The notes under the pieces are model-generated. The model ran no database searches. It had not been told where the DNA came from and saw only the letters and a program-made list of their open reading frames with translations. The translations under genes and the position numbers were made by a program. DNA of 64,000 nucleotides. It comes from Paracoccaceae bacterium (GTDB taxonomy: Bacteria > Pseudomonadota > Alphaproteobacteria > Rhodobacterales > Rhodobacteraceae). This document shows, piece after piece, positions 36,387-45,825 of this stretch. Every line of letters starts with the position of its first letter. Position 1 is the first letter of the stretch. Where the stretch lies: contig SDAL01000002.1 in the NCBI GenBank assembly GCA_004153385.1, positions 372,001-436,000 of the forward strand. The letters run 5' to 3'.

Positions 36387-37493
36387 ATGGCTTTGTCGCC
36401 GCTCAACCAGCGCCGCTGGGAAAATTTCCGTGCCAACCGCCGCGCCCTCTGGTCGCTGGTGATTTTTATGGTGCTGTTTGTCATCGCGCTGTTCGCCGAA
36501 GTGATCGCAAACGATAAGCCGATTGTGGTCAGCTATCGCGGCGAGTTGTTCTTTCCTGCCTATAATTTCTATCCTGAAACCGCTTTTGGCGGCGATTTCC
36601 GCACCGAGGCGATCTACCGCGATCCGGCGGTACAATGCCTGATTGAATCGGGCGGGCGCGAGGAATGCTGGGATGATCCCGAAGATGTGCTGGCGCAGGT
36701 GAAAGCCTCCGGCACGGTGAATGGCGAGGCCGTCGATAAAGGCTGGATGATCTGGCCGGTGATCCCGTATCATTACCGCACAATCAACAACGTGGGCACT
36801 GCGCCATCGGCCCCTGATGCGCAGCACTGGCTGGGGACCGACGATACGGCACGCGATGTGCTGGCGCGGGTGATCTATGGCTTCAGGACATCCATCCTGT
36901 TTACCCTGATCGTCACGGCGGTGGGCTCGCTTATCGGGATCGCGGCAGGGGCGGTGCAGGGGTATTTTGGCGGCAAGGTCGATATCGTGTTCCAGCGGTT
37001 GCTGGAGATCTGGGCCTCGACCCCCTCACTGTATGTGATCATCATCCTGTTTGCGATTCTCGGCCGCAGTTTCTGGCTGTTGGTGTTTGTGTCGATTTTG
37101 TTCGGCTGGCCTGCACTGGTGGGTGTGGTGCGCGCCGAATTCCTGCGTGCGCGCAACTTTGAATATGTGCGCGCGGCCCGTGCGCTGGGGGTGGGGGATG
37201 GCACGATCATGCGCCGCCATATCCTGCCCAATGCAATGGTGGCCACGTTGACCATGTTGCCTTTTGTGATTACGGCGACGATCTCCATGCTGGCGTCACT
37301 GGATTATCTGGGCTACGGGCTGCCCGCCTCTGCCCCCAGTCTGGGAGAGCTTGCACTTCAGGGCAAACAGAACCTGCAAGCGCCGTGGCTGGGCCTGTCG
37401 GCCTTCTTTACCTTTGCCATTATGCTGTCGCTGTTGATCTTTATCTTCGAAGGTGTGCGCGACGCGTTTGATCCCAGAAAGGTGTTCAAATGA
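36387..37493 (+). CDS. yejE: ABC transporter permease, YejE type
   Basis: The second permease has 368 aa. One N-terminal helix, a long periplasmic segment with a Cys pair (QCLIESGGREECWDD), then five helices with the EAA loop VRAARALGVGDGTIMRRHILPNAM (residues about 262-285). The N-terminal QRRWENFRANRRALWSL is the usual YejE opening. The gene begins directly after the yejB stop with GGAG upstream, and its own stop overlaps the yejF start. Confidence 0.93.
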   Translation: MALSPLNQRRWENFRANRRALWSLVIFMVLFVIALFAEVIANDKPIVVSYRGELFFPAYNFYPETAFGGDFRTEAIYRDPAVQCLIESGGREECWDDPEDVLAQVKASGTVNGEAVDKGWMIWPVIPYHYRTINNVGTAPSAPDAQHWLGTDDTARDVLARVIYGFRTSILFTLIVTAVGSLIGIAAGAVQGYFGGKVDIVFQRLLEIWASTPSLYVIIILFAILGRSFWLLVFVSILFGWPALVGVVRAEFLRARNFEYVRAARALGVGDGTIMRRHILPNAMVATLTMLPFVITATISMLASLDYLGYGLPASAPSLGELALQGKQNLQAPWLGLSAFFTFAIMLSLLIFIFEGVRDAFDPRKVFK

Positions 37494-39085
37494 CGCCGAT
37501 CCTAGATGTGCGTGATCTGAAAATCGCCTTTCGCGACGGGCCCGATGTGGTGCGGGGTGTAAGTTTTACCGTCAACAAGGGCGAAACCGTGGCGCTGGTG
37601 GGGGAATCCGGCTCTGGCAAGTCGATCACAGCGCTTAGTACGGTCCAGTTACTGGGGCCGAATGCGCGGCTGTCGGGATCGGTCTTGTATAAAGACCAGC
37701 AGATGATCGGCGCGTCTGACAAACTGCTGCGCAAGGTGCGTGGCAATGACATCAGCTTCATCTTCCAAGAGCCGATGACCTCGCTCAACCCACTGCATAC
37801 GCTGGAAAAACAACTGGGCGAAAGTCTGGCTCTGCATCAGGGGGTGAAGGGGCCTGCGGCGCGCGCGCGGATCATTGAGCTGCTGGATCAGGTGGGCATT
37901 GCCGATCCCGAAACGCGGCTGGAGGATTACCCCCATCAGCTGTCAGGCGGCCAACGCCAGCGCGTGATGATCGCCATGGCGCTGGCCAACGGGCCGGATC
38001 TGCTGATTGCCGACGAGCCCACGACCGCGCTTGATGTTACAATCGAGGCGCAGATCCTCGAACTGCTGGCAGAGCTGAAGCGCGAGATGGGGATGAGCCT
38101 GTTGTTCATCAGCCATGATCTGAATGTGGTGCGCCGGATCGCCGACAGGGTCTGCGTGATGCAAAACGGCGAGATCGTGGAGCAGGGGCCCGTGGAAGAC
38201 ATCTTCGCCCGGCCTGCGCATCCCTATACCCAAAAGCTGCTGGCCGCGGCCCCCAGCGGACTGGTCGAACCGATTGACGAGACGGCACCAGAAATCGTGC
38301 GCACCGATGATCTGAAGATCTGGTTTCCGATCAAACGCGGCCTTTTGCGGCGTGTCACCAGCCATGTGAAGGCGGTGAACGGGGCATCATTGCGCCTGCG
38401 CGCGGGCGAGACGCTGGGCATTGTGGGCGAGTCCGGTTCCGGCAAAACAACACTGGCGCTGGCGATCATGCGGTTGATCGAAAGCGAGGGAAAAATCTTC
38501 TATGACGGGCGCGACATCTCGATGCTGTCAGGCAAGGCCCTGCGTGATTTGCGCCGGCATTTGCAGATCGTGTTCCAAGACCCTTTCGGCTCGCTAAGTC
38601 CGCGCATGACCGTGGAGCAGATCATTGCCGAAGGTCTGGGTGTGCACGGGGTAGAGCCGGGCCGCAACCGGCGCGAAATGGTGAGCGAAATCATGGCCGA
38701 GGTCGGTCTGCCCGCTGGCGCAATGGACCGCTACCCGCACGAATTTTCAGGTGGCCAGCGTCAGCGGATCGCGATTGCGCGCGCGATGATCTTGCGCCCC
38801 AAAGTGGTGGTGCTGGACGAACCCACATCGGCGCTGGACATGACCGTTCAGGTGCAGATCGTTGATTTGCTGCGTGATTTACAGAAGAAACACGGGCTGT
38901 CCTATCTGTTTATCAGCCACGATCTACGTGTGGTGCGGGCGCTGTCGCATCAGGTGATGGTGATGAAACGCGGCGATATTGTCGAACACGGCACATCGGA
39001 GGATGTGTTTTTGAACCCGCAAACCGCCTATACGCGCCAGCTTCTGGCCGCGGCTTTGGGCGAGGAGGGCCAAGAGCGTCCTTGA
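37490..39085 (+). CDS. yejF: ABC transporter dual ATPase, YejF type
   Basis: A 531-aa protein with two complete ATP-binding cassettes. Each half has Walker A (GESGSGKS near residue 40 and GESGSGKT near 316), a signature ([16 protein letters not shown]), Walker B ([24 protein letters not shown]) and the oligopeptide-type C-terminal extension ([26 protein letters not shown]). It powers the YejB/YejE permease. ATGA overlap with yejE shows coupling. It is the last gene of the operon and faces hemN. Confidence 0.95.
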   Translation: MTPILDVRDLKIAFRDGPDVVRGVSFTVNKGETVALVGESGSGKSITALSTVQLLGPNARLSGSVLYKDQQMIGASDKLLRKVRGNDISFIFQEPMTSLNPLHTLEKQLGESLALHQGVKGPAARARIIELLDQVGIADPETRLEDYPHQLSGGQRQRVMIAMALANGPDLLIADEPTTALDVTIEAQILELLAELKREMGMSLLFISHDLNVVRRIADRVCVMQNGEIVEQGPVEDIFARPAHPYTQKLLAAAPSGLVEPIDETAPEIVRTDDLKIWFPIKRGLLRRVTSHVKAVNGASLRLRAGETLGIVGESGSGKTTLALAIMRLIESEGKIFYDGRDISMLSGKALRDLRRHLQIVFQDPFGSLSPRMTVEQIIAEGLGVHGVEPGRNRREMVSEIMAEVGLPAGAMDRYPHEFSGGQRQRIAIARAMILRPKVVVLDEPTSALDMTVQVQIVDLLRDLQKKHGLSYLFISHDLRVVRALSHQVMVMKRGDIVEHGTSEDVFLNPQTAYTRQLLAAALGEEGQERP

Positions 39086-39099
39086 CCGCGCCGACCCGA

Positions 39100-39139
39100 C
39101 ACGCCGCGCCTCAGACCGATCGGCCTGAGGCGCGGCGTG
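39100..39139. terminator. Large palindrome between yejF and hemN
   Basis: A perfect 15-bp stem (39100-39114 with 39125-39139) has a 10-base loop that is itself self-complementary (CCGATCGG). It lies between convergent genes and likely ends transcription from both. No T tract is present. Confidence 0.65.
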
Positions 39140-39182
39140 TGGTATCTGGTCAGGTCTGGCCAAGCAGCACTGCCGGCGTGCG

Positions 39183-40538
39183 TTAAATTGCGGAGCTGTG
39201 GCCTGCCTTGGACAGATCATAGGCATCGAAGTGACGCGCGATCAACCGCGTCAGCGGGCGACCCTTAGGGGCGATTTCCAGCCCGCTTGCACTCAGGCGC
39301 ACGCAATCCTCGAACCGTGAGGCGCAATCGGCCAGCATCGTTTCAAGGGCCACCGGATCAATGCCGAAATGCGTGACCAGTTCGATCCGAGACACTTTGA
39401 AATCGCACATCAAGGCCTCGATTATCCGCGCCCGCAGCCTGTCTTGGGCACTCAGCACATGCCCGCGTGTGGTGGAAAACCGGCCCGTGTTAATGGCCGT
39501 ATTATACTGGCTGGTTGCGGGATCGTTTTGCGCATAGCCTTGCGCAAAGCGCGAAATCGCGCTGGCCCCCAAGCCGATCAGCGCTTGCGCGCGATCATCG
39601 GTGTAGCCTTGGAAATTACGGCGCAGTCCGCCAGCCTTCTGGGCACGTGACAGCGCATCATCGGGCAGCGCGAAATGGTCGATGCCGATGGCGTCATACC
39701 CGTCTGCATGAAACAGTTCCGCCGCTTGGTCGAACAGGGCCAGCCGTTCTTGCGGGGTGGGCAGTTGGTCCGAGGGGATCATGATCTGCCGGCGCGCCAT
39801 CCACGGCACATGCGCATAGCCGTAAAGCGCAACCCGGTCCGGTCCGAGCGACAACAGCTTTTGCACAGAATCCGCGATTTTATGCGGGGTCTGCCCCGGC
39901 AAACCGAACAGGATATCGGCGTTCAGGCTTTGCACGCCGTGGGCGCGGATCATCTCGACCGCGCGGGCCGTCACCTCGTAGCTTTGCCTGCGCCCGATTG
40001 TGTCCTGAATCTGGGGATCGAAATCCTGCACCCCGATAGACGCACGGTTCATCCCTGCCGCTGCCAGCGCATCAAGACGGGGCGCATCGATTTCGTTGGG
40101 GTCGATCTCGACAGAGAACTCCGCGCCTTGGGCCAGCGGAACGGCCTCGAAGATATCTTCCGCCAGACGCGCGATCATATCTGCGGGCATCAAGGTGGGC
40201 GTGCCGCCGCCCCAATGCAGCCGTGACAGGCGTATACCCGGTTGCAGCCGCTCTTGCAGCATCGCAAGTTCGCGGCGCAAAACCTCGGCATAGGCGCGCA
40301 AGGGTTCGGCGCTTTGGGTGCCTTGGGTGCGACACGCGCAAAACCAGCACAGCCTGCGACAAAAGGGAACATGCAGATACAGCGATATCTCGGACCCTGC
40401 CGGTATGGCTTCGATCCAGTTCGAGAAGGTGTCGCGGCCAACGCGCCCGCTGAAATGCGGCGCGGTGGGGTAGCTGGTATAGCGGGGGACGCGTGCGTCA
40501 AATAACCCCAGTCTGGCGAGTTGCGATTCGTGTTCCAT
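39183..40538 (-). CDS. hemN: Oxygen-independent coproporphyrinogen III oxidase
   Basis: A radical-SAM enzyme that decarboxylates coproporphyrinogen III without oxygen. It has about 451 aa. The family opening PRYTSYPTAPHF is followed by the cluster motif CRRLCWFC (Cys60, 64, 67), and the extra GGGTPTLM and GLGASAIS motifs are present. ATG at 40538 is chosen because the predicted FNR-dependent transcription start coincides with it; ATG at 40544 is the alternative, and neither has a ribosome site. Divergent from fnrL, with an FNR box between. Confidence 0.92.
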   Translation of the reverse strand: MEHESQLARLGLFDARVPRYTSYPTAPHFSGRVGRDTFSNWIEAIPAGSEISLYLHVPFCRRLCWFCACRTQGTQSAEPLRAYAEVLRRELAMLQERLQPGIRLSRLHWGGGTPTLMPADMIARLAEDIFEAVPLAQGAEFSVEIDPNEIDAPRLDALAAAGMNRASIGVQDFDPQIQDTIGRRQSYEVTARAVEMIRAHGVQSLNADILFGLPGQTPHKIADSVQKLLSLGPDRVALYGYAHVPWMARRQIMIPSDQLPTPQERLALFDQAAELFHADGYDAIGIDHFALPDDALSRAQKAGGLRRNFQGYTDDRAQALIGLGASAISRFAQGYAQNDPATSQYNTAINTGRFSTTRGHVLSAQDRLRARIIEALMCDFKVSRIELVTHFGIDPVALETMLADCASRFEDCVRLSASGLEIAPKGRPLTRLIARHFDAYDLSKAGHSSAI

Positions 40539-40549
40539 GCCCATAGTAT
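40521..40549 (+). promoter_or_regulatory. Possible sigma-70-type promoter of fnrL
   Basis: TTGCGA (40521-40526) and TAGTAT (40544-40549) are 17 bases apart on the plus strand. Initiation near 40556 would put the FNR box in the leader, so FnrL binding there would block its own transcription. Confidence 0.35.
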
Positions 40550-40551
40550 TA
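40546..40551 (-). promoter_or_regulatory. -10 element of FNR-dependent hemN promoter
   Basis: TAATAC on the minus strand lies 30-35 bases from the centre of the FNR box, the spacing of a class II activated promoter. The same spacing holds for the TAGATT element of the universal stress gene. Confidence 0.55.
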
Positions 40552-40573
40552 GTCGGAATTCGAGCAGCAGAAA

Positions 40574-40587
40574 TTGACCCAAATCAA
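40574..40587. promoter_or_regulatory. FNR box between hemN and fnrL
   Basis: TTGACCCAAATCAA matches the consensus TTGAT-N4-ATCAA in nine of ten defined bases. Its right edge touches the fnrL ATG (40588) and its centre is 42.5 bases from the hemN ATG at 40538. It should activate hemN and may repress fnrL. Confidence 0.8.
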
Positions 40588-41340
40588 ATGACCGTTTCCA
40601 CAGACGCCCTGCCATTCGCTGTTTCCGATTGTGGTGATTGTACGATCCGCCATCGGGCCGTTTGCGCCCGCTGCAGCGGCGAGGAATTGGCGGAGCTGGA
40701 GAAGATCAAGTTCTATCGTACTTACGAGGCTGGCCAGACAATCGTGTGGGCGGGTGACCAGATGGAGTTTGTGGCCTCTGTCGTGACAGGCATCGCCACC
40801 ATCACCCAGACGATGGAAGACGGGCGCACCCAGATGGTGGGGCTGCTGCTGCCGTCGGATTTCGTGGGGCGTCCGGGGCGCGAGGTTGCTGCCTATACCA
40901 TCACCGCGACCACGAATGTGCTGATGTGCTGTTTCCGGCGCAAACCATTCGAGAAAATGATGGAACGCACACCGCATCTGGCACAGCGGTTATTGCAGAT
41001 GACGCTGGACGAGCTGGACGCGGCACGCGAATGGATGCTGCTTTTGGGCCGAAAGACCGCGCGCGAAAAGATTGCGTCGCTTTTATCGATCATCGCGCAG
41101 CGCAATGCCGCGCTGCAATTGCGCAAACCCGCCGACCAGATGACATTCGATCTGCCGCTGACCCGCGAGGCGATGGCCGATTATCTGGGGCTGACACTCG
41201 AGACGGTATCACGCCAGATCTCTGCGCTCAGGCGGGACGGGGTCATCGTGCTGGACGGCAAGCGTCATGTAACGGTGCCGGATATGGATAAACTGTTGCT
41301 GGAGGCGGGTGACGACAGTGATGGCGGGTTCTTCAACTAA
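40588..41340 (+). CDS. fnrL: FNR-type oxygen-sensing transcription regulator FnrL
   Basis: A 250-aa CRP/FNR protein. The N-terminal cysteine cluster is intact (Cys15, 18, 26, 29 in [15 protein letters not shown]) with the internal Cys114/115, as needed for an oxygen-labile [4Fe-4S] cluster. A cyclic-nucleotide-like domain (residues about 30-150) leads to a helix-turn-helix ([27 protein letters not shown]) with the E-xx-SR contact residues for TTGA half-sites. The start at 40588 is required to include the cysteines; the FNR box occupies the place of the ribosome site. Confidence 0.95.
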   Translation: MTVSTDALPFAVSDCGDCTIRHRAVCARCSGEELAELEKIKFYRTYEAGQTIVWAGDQMEFVASVVTGIATITQTMEDGRTQMVGLLLPSDFVGRPGREVAAYTITATTNVLMCCFRRKPFEKMMERTPHLAQRLLQMTLDELDAAREWMLLLGRKTAREKIASLLSIIAQRNAALQLRKPADQMTFDLPLTREAMADYLGLTLETVSRQISALRRDGVIVLDGKRHVTVPDMDKLLLEAGDDSDGGFFN

Positions 41341-42271
41341 ACGCTTTGTAACGCTGGATGTGTTCACCCATACGCGGTTCTCGGGCAATCCGCTGGCGGT
41401 TGTGCCGGATGCGCGTGGTCTGACAGATGCGCAGATGCAAACCATCACGCGCGAGTTCAATCTCTCCGAGACGATTTTTGTATTTCCCCCCGAAAACCCG
41501 GCGCATGATGCACGTGTGCGGATTTTCTACCCCCAAGGCGAGATGTCATTTGCGGGCCATCCAACAATCGGATGTGCCATCTATCTTGCCTGTGTGACGC
41601 AAAACCGCGCGGGCAATCCATCGGGGGATTTCGAACACCACATCGTTCTGGAGGAACCTGCTGGCGTGGTGCCTGTGCGGGTGTGGCGGCGCGATGGCGA
41701 AACACAGGCCGAATTTCAGGCCCCTGTCACGCCGCAGATGTGCGATGGCCATCTGGCGCGCGATGAATGTGCCGCAGCGCTTGGATTACAGCTGGAGGAT
41801 ATCGCGCCGCAAGGGGGCACAGTGGCGCAGGGCGGCCCGCGCTTTGGCTATATCGGGCTGCGCGACAGCGCGGCGCTTGATCGTGCGCGGCCTTCCCAGC
41901 CCTGTTTCGATAGCTGCCAGAGGCAGCTTGATGTGGACGGGTTTTATGTTTTTGCCAAAGGTCCGGCGCAGGACGGTCTGGAATGCGACTGGCAGGCGCG
42001 GATGTTTGATCCGATGGGCGGCATCCCCGAAGATCCGGCCACAGGGTCTGCCACCGCGATTCTCGCAGCCCGGTTACTGTGGATGGGGGCGATCGGTGAT
42101 GGTGAAACCCGTTTGCGATTATTCCAAGGCGTGCAGATGGGGCGCGCCTCTGCGCTTGGCCTGCGGATCGAGGTGGCACAAGGCCAACTGCGGTTTGTGC
42201 ATGTGTCTGGCGGTGCGGTGATGGTCAGCCGTGGTGCCCTTATCGTGCCGCCGCACAACGCTGATAGGTAA
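41321..42271 (+). CDS. PhzF-family isomerase/epimerase
   Basis: A 316-aa protein with the PhzF fold: VDVFT-like [21 protein letters not shown], the catalytic glutamate in NLSETIF (residue about 48), [10 protein letters not shown], and DPATGSATA near the end. Members include phenazine-pathway isomerase and many enzymes of unknown substrate; no phenazine genes are present. The gene overlaps the fnrL 3' end by 20 bases, so it is probably cotranscribed with fnrL. Its 3' end overlaps the convergent lipoprotein gene by 32 bases. Confidence 0.88.
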   Translation: MAGSSTKRFVTLDVFTHTRFSGNPLAVVPDARGLTDAQMQTITREFNLSETIFVFPPENPAHDARVRIFYPQGEMSFAGHPTIGCAIYLACVTQNRAGNPSGDFEHHIVLEEPAGVVPVRVWRRDGETQAEFQAPVTPQMCDGHLARDECAAALGLQLEDIAPQGGTVAQGGPRFGYIGLRDSAALDRARPSQPCFDSCQRQLDVDGFYVFAKGPAQDGLECDWQARMFDPMGGIPEDPATGSATAILAARLLWMGAIGDGETRLRLFQGVQMGRASALGLRIEVAQGQLRFVHVSGGAVMVSRGALIVPPHNADR

Positions 42272-42644
42272 GAACATCAGGCAGGGCGGCTGTATCTGAC
42301 GGTTCGCGGATCAGGGTCTGGCCGGTATCGCGCACTGTCAGCGTTTCTTGTGAAAACCAGTGCTGCCCTTCACCGTTGAAATCGAACGTGCCCTGCAGCT
42401 GGGTTGATGCGGATAATGTCGCTTGCTGCAAACGTCCGCGCGATTCGTAAAACCGCAGCGTTGTGTCATCGACCACCATCAACCCTTTGGCGTCAGCGCG
42501 CCCCGGTTCGCAATCTGCAGGGGTCAGTGCCCAGCGGCCCTGAAAGACCAGTGGGATTGTATCTGTGGCCGTGTGCTTTTGTGGAACGCAGGCTGCAAGG
42601 CCCAGCAGCCATAGGCCGGATAAAGCGACTACGCGGTGCATCAT
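42240..42644 (-). CDS. Small lipoprotein, unknown function
   Basis: This 134-aa protein has a signal with lipobox LAAC (Cys19) and a mature domain with FQGRWALTPADCEPGRADAKGLMVVDDTTLRFYESRGRL, a pattern that suggests a small beta-sandwich like those in Rhodobacterales lipoproteins of unknown function. Two more cysteines (in ADCEPG and QRCAAAR) could form a disulfide. AGAGA precedes two adjacent ATG codons (42644 and 42641). The last 32 bases are shared, antisense, with phzF. Confidence 0.75.
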   Translation of the reverse strand: MMHRVVALSGLWLLGLAACVPQKHTATDTIPLVFQGRWALTPADCEPGRADAKGLMVVDDTTLRFYESRGRLQQATLSASTQLQGTFDFNGEGQHWFSQETLTVRDTGQTLIREPSDTAALPDVLTYQRCAAAR

Positions 42645-42726
42645 CTGTCTCTTCTGGCAAAGATGCCGATAGGGCAGGCAGCCCCCCTGATGCCTTTCGG
42701 GCAGAGAGGGGCTGCCGGTATGTCTA

Positions 42727-43566
42727 TCAATGCGACATGATCACCGGCACTTCGGCCATTTCCAGCATATGACGTGTCGCACCGCCCAAGATCGCCTCGC
42801 GGAAGCGCGAATGGCCATAGGCGCCCATCACGATCATATCGGCATTGGTGTCACGTACATGACGGTTGATGATATCAGAGATACGCGGCAGCGTCTTGGC
42901 CAGCACCGTCACATCGGCCTGCACACCATGGCGCACCAGCATCTGGCACAATGCCCCGCCGGGATCGGAGCGTTCCGGCCCGTGGGCAGGGGGATCAATG
43001 ACGGTGATATCAACCCGCTCCGCGGCCTTGAGAAGCGGCAGCGCATCGCGCACCGCCTCCAGCGCCTCGATGGACTGGTTCCACGCCACCACGACACGCC
43101 GCCCCGACAGCTTGCCGTTGAAATCGTCGGGCACGATCATTACGGGAGCATTGCCTTCGAACATCGAGGCCTCGATCACGGCCTCTACGTCCTGTTGGCG
43201 ACCCTCGCCGTAGGGCTGGCCCATAATCACCAGATCGGCAAATCGCGCGCGCATTGCGATGGCTGGCGAAATAGAGCCTAGCTGGGTGACAAGCGCCTCA
43301 CTCGACCAGCGGATATCTTCGTTTGCCATGCGCTTTTGTATAAAAGCTTCGACCGATTTGGCGTCGGCACGGGCCTGTTCGATCACGTCTTGCTGCACAT
43401 AGGCGGTCGCACCGGCGTAATAATATCCCGTTTGGGACACATCGATTCCAAGACACAGGATGTCGAGATGTGCATTCTCCTGTTCGGTCATCGCAATCGC
43501 GGCCTCAATCTGCGCGGTCGCGACCTCGGGCTTGGTAATAATAGTCAGAATAGTTTTGTAAGACAT
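42727..43566 (-). CDS. Tandem universal stress protein (UspA family)
   Basis: A 279-aa protein of two Usp domains (residues 1 to about 145 and 155-279). The second ends with the ATP-binding pattern GAYGHSRFREAILGGATRHML (G-2x-G-9x-G-T), while the first has a degenerate version. GAGGCGA lies before the start at 43566. An FNR box and matched -10 lie upstream, so FnrL likely induces it under low oxygen, as known for Usp proteins in other alphaproteobacteria. Confidence 0.9.
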   Translation of the reverse strand: MSYKTILTIITKPEVATAQIEAAIAMTEQENAHLDILCLGIDVSQTGYYYAGATAYVQQDVIEQARADAKSVEAFIQKRMANEDIRWSSEALVTQLGSISPAIAMRARFADLVIMGQPYGEGRQQDVEAVIEASMFEGNAPVMIVPDDFNGKLSGRRVVVAWNQSIEALEAVRDALPLLKAAERVDITVIDPPAHGPERSDPGGALCQMLVRHGVQADVTVLAKTLPRISDIINRHVRDTNADMIVMGAYGHSRFREAILGGATRHMLEMAEVPVIMSH

Positions 43567-43595
43567 GGCTTCGCCTCGTCGTTGGATATGGGGCA

Positions 43596-43637
43596 AATCT
43601 AGAAAATCCTGCCGCCTCCGACACTGATGCAAATCAA
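43596..43637 (-). promoter_or_regulatory. FNR-dependent promoter of the universal stress gene
   Basis: The minus strand reads TTGATTTGCATCAG (43637-43624), nine of ten defined FNR bases, then TAGATT (43601-43596) at 30-35 bases from the box centre. Initiation is expected near 43589, 23 bases before the start codon. The rest of the gap 43638-43816 shows nothing. Confidence 0.7.
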
Positions 43638-43816
43638 ATCGGGCATATTTCTGTTCACGGTCTGGCGGAACCAGTTTGCCAAGGCTCACGGTTATCGATG
43701 AGAGTGTTTCTGTCAACGTCACATCAACACCGCAGGTGGCGATAGGTGCGGTGGCAGGGCCTAAGGCGCCGGGTTGGGCAGGGTCGGCAGGGCAGGGGGC
43801 TCACCAACCGGATATG

Positions 43817-43847
43817 AAAAAGCCGCACCTGCGCGAAAAGGTGCGGC
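43817..43847 (-). terminator. Terminator of the D,D-peptidase gene
   Basis: A perfect 9-bp stem (GCCGCACCT/AGGTGCGGC, 43822-43830 with 43839-43847) is followed on the minus strand by five T residues. Confidence 0.85.
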
Positions 43848-43897
43848 CAGAAAGGCATAGGCAGGCGGATAAGAAGGGCGCGTACAGGCGCCCAGCT

Positions 43898-45568
43898 TTA
43901 CGGCCCGACAACCCCGCATTCGATATTACGGGCGGCCAGTCGTGCGCATGCCAGCGTGGCGGCCGTCTGGGTCATGCCGACATAGTTCGCCTCCCACCCC
44001 AAGGTCCGGCGCCCGACCTTGCGCAGGGCATCCCCCAAAGTGTCGCTTTCCATGATGGCGGTTTTCAAAAGCGCTTGCTGGGCCTGGAATTCGGAATTCT
44101 TGAGGCCCAATGTCACGCCCCAATTGCGCCCGCCTGAACTGGAGGCACGGCCAACCACACGTTGTTTTTTCGTGGGATCGGCCTGTGGCGGGTTAAGCGC
44201 TGCGAGAATAACGGTTTTCGAGTCGTTTTCGTTCAGCATCGCCGCCGTTTCCGGCTGCGGCTCGGTGGTTTGGGCAAAAACCGGGCCGCCGGGATCTGTA
44301 TCGCCCTGAACCTCTTGGCCTGCAAAACGGTCCTCGTCGGGGGTGTTGGTGGTATCCACAGCGGCCAGAACCGTTTTCTCCGGTTCGGCCTCAAGGCTTT
44401 CAACAGGGGCCTGCGCCTGTCGCTGATCGACGCGCGCCTGCTCTTGAGTGACGGCGGCAAAGGCGCGATTGGGGGCGGCCATCGGGCGCGGGCTCACGGC
44501 GAGTGCATCCACGGCCGCGGATGTGGCAGAGGCGGTCGCGGTCAGCGCTTCGGCTACCGCGGCCGTTGTATCAGGGGCAGGCGCGGCTTGGGCTGCGGCC
44601 AGGGCGAGCGCCACCGCATCCGCATCATGTGTGGCAAACCCTGGACGTGAGGCGGGGCGGGGGCTTGCCTTGACCGCCGTCAGAACCCGCGTAACACCGC
44701 CGCTGCGGCTGTTCACAGCCACCAGCCCCGGTGCTGAGGGACGCGACACAGGGGCCGCGTGGGGTGCGCGTTTGAAGCCCAGATCCAGCAATTCTGCCAT
44801 TTTGGCATTGCGTTGCGCGGTCGAGGTGCCACCGAAGATGGTCGCGATAATCCGTTGATCGCCACGCTTGGCAGAGGCCGTCAGATTGAAGCCGGCCGCC
44901 GAGGTATAACCGGTTTTGATGCCGTCTGCGCCTTCATAGGCATTCAAAAACCGGCGGTTTGTCGAATACACCGTTTTGATGCCCGCATCGGCAGAGCGGC
45001 GTGAAAACAGGTTATAATACTGCGGGAAATCATAAAACAGGTGGCGCCCGAGCAGCGTCATGTCGCGTGCGCTTGATAAATGGCCCGGTGTGGTCAGGCC
45101 GTTTGCATTCCGGAATGTTGTGTTTTTCATACCCAGAGCGCGGGCCGTGGCGGTCATGCGCGCGGCCCATGCCGCCTCGTTACCGCCAATGGCATCCCCG
45201 ATAGCGGATGCCGCATCATTGCCCGACTTGATTGCCGCAGCGCGGATCAGATAGCGCAGCTTGATCTTTTGTCCTGTGCGCAGTCCCAATCGCGATGGCG
45301 GCTGAGAGGCGGCATTTGCAGATACCGTTACCACTGAATCAAGGCTGATTTCACCGGCCTCAATGGCCTGAAATGTAATATACAGCGTCATCATCTTGGT
45401 CAGAGATGCAGGGTGAAGACGTGTGTCGGCGTTTGTCTCGTAGAGGACCTCACCCGAGCGCATGTCCATCACCAATGCTGCATAAGGCGCGGCTTTCGCG
45501 ACCAGCGGCATCATCATCAGAAGGAATACATACAGCCCTGCGCGGCCCCAGCGTGATAGCTTGGTCAC
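43898..45568 (-). CDS. D-alanyl-D-alanine carboxypeptidase with C-terminal SPOR domain
   Basis: A periplasmic class-A-like penicillin-binding peptidase of 556 aa. After a signal peptide ending near AKAA come the motifs SLTK (ASLTKM), SGN and KTG (GIKTGYTSAAG), all intact. A long Ala/Pro/Thr-rich linker (residues about 285-480) leads to a SPOR domain (about 485-556: NWGVTLGLKNSEFQAQQAL) that binds denuded septal glycan. The GTG start at 45568 has AAGGAT upstream and gives a standard signal peptide; the frame stays open further upstream without one. Confidence 0.9.
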   Translation of the reverse strand: MTKLSRWGRAGLYVFLLMMMPLVAKAAPYAALVMDMRSGEVLYETNADTRLHPASLTKMMTLYITFQAIEAGEISLDSVVTVSANAASQPPSRLGLRTGQKIKLRYLIRAAAIKSGNDAASAIGDAIGGNEAAWAARMTATARALGMKNTTFRNANGLTTPGHLSSARDMTLLGRHLFYDFPQYYNLFSRRSADAGIKTVYSTNRRFLNAYEGADGIKTGYTSAAGFNLTASAKRGDQRIIATIFGGTSTAQRNAKMAELLDLGFKRAPHAAPVSRPSAPGLVAVNSRSGGVTRVLTAVKASPRPASRPGFATHDADAVALALAAAQAAPAPDTTAAVAEALTATASATSAAVDALAVSPRPMAAPNRAFAAVTQEQARVDQRQAQAPVESLEAEPEKTVLAAVDTTNTPDEDRFAGQEVQGDTDPGGPVFAQTTEPQPETAAMLNENDSKTVILAALNPPQADPTKKQRVVGRASSSGGRNWGVTLGLKNSEFQAQQALLKTAIMESDTLGDALRKVGRRTLGWEANYVGMTQTAATLACARLAARNIECGVVGP

Positions 45569-45825
45569 GGTTCTTATCCTTATGTCTGCCTCAGTGCTCC
45601 GGTTTTTTAGAAGATGGAGCTTATTGTGATCAGAATAGCACGGTCGCACGGCTGTGAAAATCTTGAAGATTCAAGGGGCTTGGTTGCGACATTCATGCCA
45701 TACCTCAACATATGGTGTTTGGATGTAGCCGCAGCGCTACCCGTGGTGTTTGTGCTGTTTTTGCCCAGTTGCATTCCCGAAGGTCAATGGGCGTTAACTT
45801 GCGCGCAGAGCTATTTGAAATTGCT

